Assembly: GCA_913056225.1 (NCBI GenBank)
Contig: CAJXMQ010000041.1
Location: 1-8,241, forward strand
Source: an uncultured Micrococcales bacterium
GTDB taxonomy: Bacteria; Actinomycetota; Actinomycetes; Actinomycetales; Microbacteriaceae
Direction of reading: 5' to 3'
Length of the DNA stretch: 8,241 nt
Shown in pieces: positions 5,554 through 8,241 of this stretch (the stretch's first letter is position 1; every line of letters begins with the position of its first letter). The notes under the pieces were generated by a model. That model searched no databases and was not told the DNA's origin. It saw only the letters and a list, made by a program, of their open reading frames with translations. The translations under genes were made by a program, and so were the position numbers.

Positions 5554-7044
5554 CTAGAGAAGCATTCTTTCCGCATTCTCAAGCTGCTCGCTCATGTATT
5601 CATCTGGGCCGAAGCCTGGAACAACCTCTCTTAGGCCAGCAATCATCTCAGCTGATTTTGGAGATGGTTTCAAAGGTCCCCTAAGTTCAATCGCTCTTGC
5701 TGCAACCACTAGCTCTATTGCTATTACTCGGCGTAAGTTTGAAATTACCTTCAACAGCTTTCTCGCAGCATGCCAACCCATTGAAACGTGATCCTCCTGC
5801 ATTGCAGATGAGGGAATTGAATCCACGCTTGCCGGCACTGACAACCTCTTGTTTTCACTAACAAGCGACGCCTGGGTGTATTGGGCAATCATCATGCCTG
5901 AATCAACCCCTGGATCAAACGCTAGAAAACCGGGAAGTCCACGGTTTCTGGCCGTGTCTAAAAACCTGTCGGTTCTTCGCTCGGAGATTGAACTCAGATC
6001 TGTGATGGCAATTGCCAGAAAATCCAAAACATAGCCAATCGGAGCTCCGTGGAAATTTCCGTTAGAGGTTACCTCTCCATCGGCTAGCACTACCGGGTTA
6101 TCAATCACCGACTGAAGCTCAATCTCAGCTACCCTCTCGGCGTGAGCTAGAGTGTCGCGAGCAGCACCGGTTACCTGCGGAGAGCAACGAAGTGAATAGG
6201 CATCCTGCACTACACCATCGTCATGGCGGTGAGAACTTACGATCTCGCTTCCCTGCAAAGCATCGAACATGTTTTTAGCACTTTGAATCTGTCCTGGGTG
6301 GGCTCTCAGTCCCGCGTGCAACTCGGCTCTGAAAACCTGATCGGTTCCCATCTGACCCTCAACACTCATTGCAGCCACAACATCGGCTGTGTCCAGAAGC
6401 TTTCTCAAATCTGCAATGCTCAAAATCAACATCCCCAACATGCCATCGGTGCCGTTAATTAGTGCCAGGCCCTCTTTTTCAGCAAGTTCAACTGGCTTAA
6501 TCCCATGTTCGGCTAATAACTCAGCAGAGGGCCTGAAAACATCAGTTTCATCTTTAGCCTCACCCTCTCCCATCAACACCAATGCGCAGTGAGAGAGGGG
6601 TGAAAGATCTCCGGAGCAGCCCAATGAACCAAATTCCAGTACCTTTGGGGTTATTCCACTGTTTAAGATTTCTGCGTAGGTCACTGCGGTCTCTGGCCTA
6701 ACACCGGTGTGACCAGAACACAGGGTTTTTAGCCTGAGCACCATCATTGCCCTGACAACCTCTGTTTCGACAACCTCACCCATTCCGGCTGCGTGAGAGC
6801 GAATTAGCGATTTTTGAAGTTGAGCTCGATCTTTGGGCAGTATATGTTTTTGAGCCAATGCACCAAAGCCTGTGGAGATGCCATAAACAGGGGTCTCTGA
6901 ATTTGCTAGTCGGTCTATGTGGTCACGGGTTTTTTGCATTGCCTGCATTGACTCATCAGAGATTTTGATCTTTGCGCCATCTCGGGCAATGCTGATCACC
7001 TCTTCAAAGGTGATGCCCGAAGTGGAAATAACAACTTCATTCAT
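5554..7044 (-). CDS. hutH: Histidine ammonia-lyase HutH
   Basis: Removes ammonia from L-histidine to form urocanate, the first step of histidine degradation. The 496-residue length is normal. YGISTGFG (54-61) supplies the conserved active-site tyrosine, SHAAG (83-87) the conserved histidine, and GSLGCSGDLSPLSH (139-152) contains the Cys143-Ser144-Gly145 triad that should cyclise to the MIO electrophile. Most textbook enzymes have Ala-Ser-Gly here; from memory the Cys version occurs in actinobacterial HutH. GNFHGAPIGY, a QDAYSLRCSPQV segment and QEDHVSMG are also typical. It begins 3 nt after the hutI stop, and its ribosome binding site GAGAGG lies in the last codons of hutI. No strong terminator follows; only a four-pair GGGG/CCCC hairpin overlaps its stop codon. 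Confidence 0.97.
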   Translation of the reverse strand: MNEVVISTSGITFEEVISIARDGAKIKISDESMQAMQKTRDHIDRLANSETPVYGISTGFGALAQKHILPKDRAQLQKSLIRSHAAGMGEVVETEVVRAMMVLRLKTLCSGHTGVRPETAVTYAEILNSGITPKVLEFGSLGCSGDLSPLSHCALVLMGEGEAKDETDVFRPSAELLAEHGIKPVELAEKEGLALINGTDGMLGMLILSIADLRKLLDTADVVAAMSVEGQMGTDQVFRAELHAGLRAHPGQIQSAKNMFDALQGSEIVSSHRHDDGVVQDAYSLRCSPQVTGAARDTLAHAERVAEIELQSVIDNPVVLADGEVTSNGNFHGAPIGYVLDFLAIAITDLSSISERRTDRFLDTARNRGLPGFLAFDPGVDSGMMIAQYTQASLVSENKRLSVPASVDSIPSSAMQEDHVSMGWHAARKLLKVISNLRRVIAIELVVAARAIELRGPLKPSPKSAEMIAGLREVVPGFGPDEYMSEQLENAERMLL

Positions 7045-7047
7045 GAT

Positions 7048-8205
7048 TTACCTCTCATAAATCAACTCGCCCGCTCTATAAGTCTTTGAAATCAAATCCA
7101 CTCCTGGGCGATAGGCCAGATGGATATAGTTTGGTGCATCTAAAAACACGAAATCAGCTCGTTTTCCAACTTCAATTGCTCCCAAGGTTTCTTCTCGGAG
7201 AGCCACTGCCCCGCCTCTGGTGGCAGCCCAAAGGGCCTGCTCAACAGTGAAGTTCATCTCACGAACTGCCAGAGCGATGCAAAAAGGCATCGAAGACGTA
7301 AAGCTTGTTCCTGGATTGCAATCGGTTGCTAGCGCCACAGTCACCCCAGCCTCAATCAGCTTGGAAGCATCGGGGTAGGGAGAGTTGGTTGAAAACTCAA
7401 CACCTGGCAAAAGTGTTGCAACTGTATTGGAACTTGCTAGAGCTTTTATGTCCGAATCATCCAAATAGGTGCAGTGATCGATGCTTGCAGCATCCAGTTC
7501 ACAGGCAAGTTCAACCGCCCCAATGTTTGCTATTTGATTTCCATGCAATCTTGGTTTGAGCCCATGCTTGATTCCGGCAAGCAAGACTTTTTTGGATTGC
7601 TCCAGGTTGAATGCTCCCTGATCGCAAAAAACATCAATCCACTTGGCGGCGCTAGCCCTTGGAATCATCTCCTCAATCACAGACTGCAGATACTCCTCTG
7701 CAGATGAAGCTTTAGGAGTCACGTGCGCTCCTAAAAATGTCACCTGAGAGGTGAACTCTGCCGCAATTTCTATGCTTCTGAGTTCATTTTCCACATCCAG
7801 CCCATAACCAGACTTGATTTCAAATTCGGTTATGCCTGAACGCTGCAACTCAGAAACTAGCTTTTGAACGTTGCTGCGCAACTCATCATCGGTTGCCTCT
7901 CGGGTGGCAGCTACGGTTGAGTGAATGCCTGCCGGCTGATAATCAGCACCCGACATTCTGCCGGCAAAGTCTGTTTCTCTTGATCCTGCAAAAACCAAGT
8001 GGGCATGGCTATCAACAAAACCTGGAATGCAGGCCATGCCCTGAGCGTCAATCTGATTCTCTGTTGCTGGAGCTTCCCGGCTTGGCCCGACCCAGCTGAT
8101 TACACCATCTTCAAAAACAAACGCGGAATCCTTCTCAGCCCAAACCTCACCCTGGTGCGAACCAGAGCGGGTTAGTGAACCGATGTTGGAAACAAGCGTT
8201 TTCAT
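7048..8205 (-). CDS. hutI: Imidazolonepropionase HutI
   Basis: Hydrolyses 4-imidazolone-5-propanoate to N-formimino-L-glutamate, the third step of histidine degradation. It is an amidohydrolase-superfamily metalloenzyme of 385 residues, a little shorter than the common 400-420. The metal-binding set is visible: His67 and His69 in FVDSHAHLVFAG, His221 in HGNQ, His244 in SIDHCTYL and Asp295 in ATDCNPGT. EFEIKSGYGLD (127-137) is a typical substrate-side motif. The C-terminal GAIEVGKRADFVFLDAP returns to the small beta domain common to amidohydrolases. The ATG at 8205 overlaps by four bases (ATGA) the stop of an upstream reading frame, supporting both this start and a longer hut operon. HutU, needed between HutH and HutI, is not in the window. 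Confidence 0.97.
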   Translation of the reverse strand: MKTLVSNIGSLTRSGSHQGEVWAEKDSAFVFEDGVISWVGPSREAPATENQIDAQGMACIPGFVDSHAHLVFAGSRETDFAGRMSGADYQPAGIHSTVAATREATDDELRSNVQKLVSELQRSGITEFEIKSGYGLDVENELRSIEIAAEFTSQVTFLGAHVTPKASSAEEYLQSVIEEMIPRASAAKWIDVFCDQGAFNLEQSKKVLLAGIKHGLKPRLHGNQIANIGAVELACELDAASIDHCTYLDDSDIKALASSNTVATLLPGVEFSTNSPYPDASKLIEAGVTVALATDCNPGTSFTSSMPFCIALAVREMNFTVEQALWAATRGGAVALREETLGAIEVGKRADFVFLDAPNYIHLAYRPGVDLISKTYRAGELIYER

Positions 8206-8241
8206 TCGGTGTCTAGCATTGGAACGTGAACGTGTTTTTCC
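8202..8241 (-). CDS. C-terminal tail of the gene upstream of hutI (partial)
   Basis: The last twelve codons of a minus-strand frame, ending HVHVPMLDTE and a TGA that overlaps the hutI ATG. The ATGA overlap is what supports it being a real gene; so few residues do not allow identification. By context it should be another hut gene, for example a formiminoglutamate-processing enzyme or urocanase, but that is only inference. Confidence 0.45.
   Translation of the reverse strand, partial: EKHVHVPMLDTE

Noticed and set aside
5543..5554. GGGG-TGAA-CCCC hairpin at the end of hutH as a terminator
   Set aside because: Only four base pairs, overlapping the stop codon, and no T-run follows it on the minus strand.

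Overview
The window looks like a piece of a small, gene-dense actinobacterial chromosome with roughly balanced base composition. The order SCP-like protein, short membrane protein, purF, divergent from purD-purC, is one I associate with Actinobacteria. The moderate GC, the nearly absent intergenic DNA and the start/stop overlaps would fit a streamlined planktonic member of the Microbacteriaceae (Luna-type). That placement is inference; no rRNA is present to prove it.

Layout. Positions 1-1930 (minus strand) hold an operon read right to left: an SCP-type small protein, a two-helix membrane protein and purF, whose 3' end lies beyond position 1. A 49-bp gap (1931-1979) separates it from a plus-strand operon, purD-purC-gcvH-like, whose genes overlap by single bases (TAATG, TGATG). 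After 41 bp containing a hairpin over the ribosome binding site comes a DoxX/DUF417-type membrane protein gene (4431-4907). Its 3' end overlaps tail-to-tail with a minus-strand toxin-antitoxin pair: a Doc/Fic toxin and a ribbon-helix-helix antitoxin (4879-5444). A roughly 100-bp gap (5451-5553) carries the antitoxin promoter/operator, a T-run and a perfect DnaA-box word. The rest, 5554-8241, is the end of a histidine utilisation operon on the minus strand: an unidentified gene tail, hutI and hutH.

How the genes work together. PurF makes phosphoribosylamine from PRPP and glutamine, PurD ligates it to glycine, and PurC acts later, joining aspartate to CAIR. Candidate -10 elements for the two divergent purine operons lie only 15 bp apart, so they probably share one control region. 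HutH and HutI perform the first and third steps of histidine breakdown to glutamate.

The most unusual item is the gene after purC. It encodes a clear relative of the glycine cleavage H protein, but the hairpin that normally carries the lipoyl-lysine is five residues shorter and has no lysine. It therefore cannot work as a normal H protein, and its place directly behind the glycine-using enzyme PurD and behind PurC is intriguing. I saw no CRISPR array, tRNA, rRNA, insertion sequence or prophage in the window.
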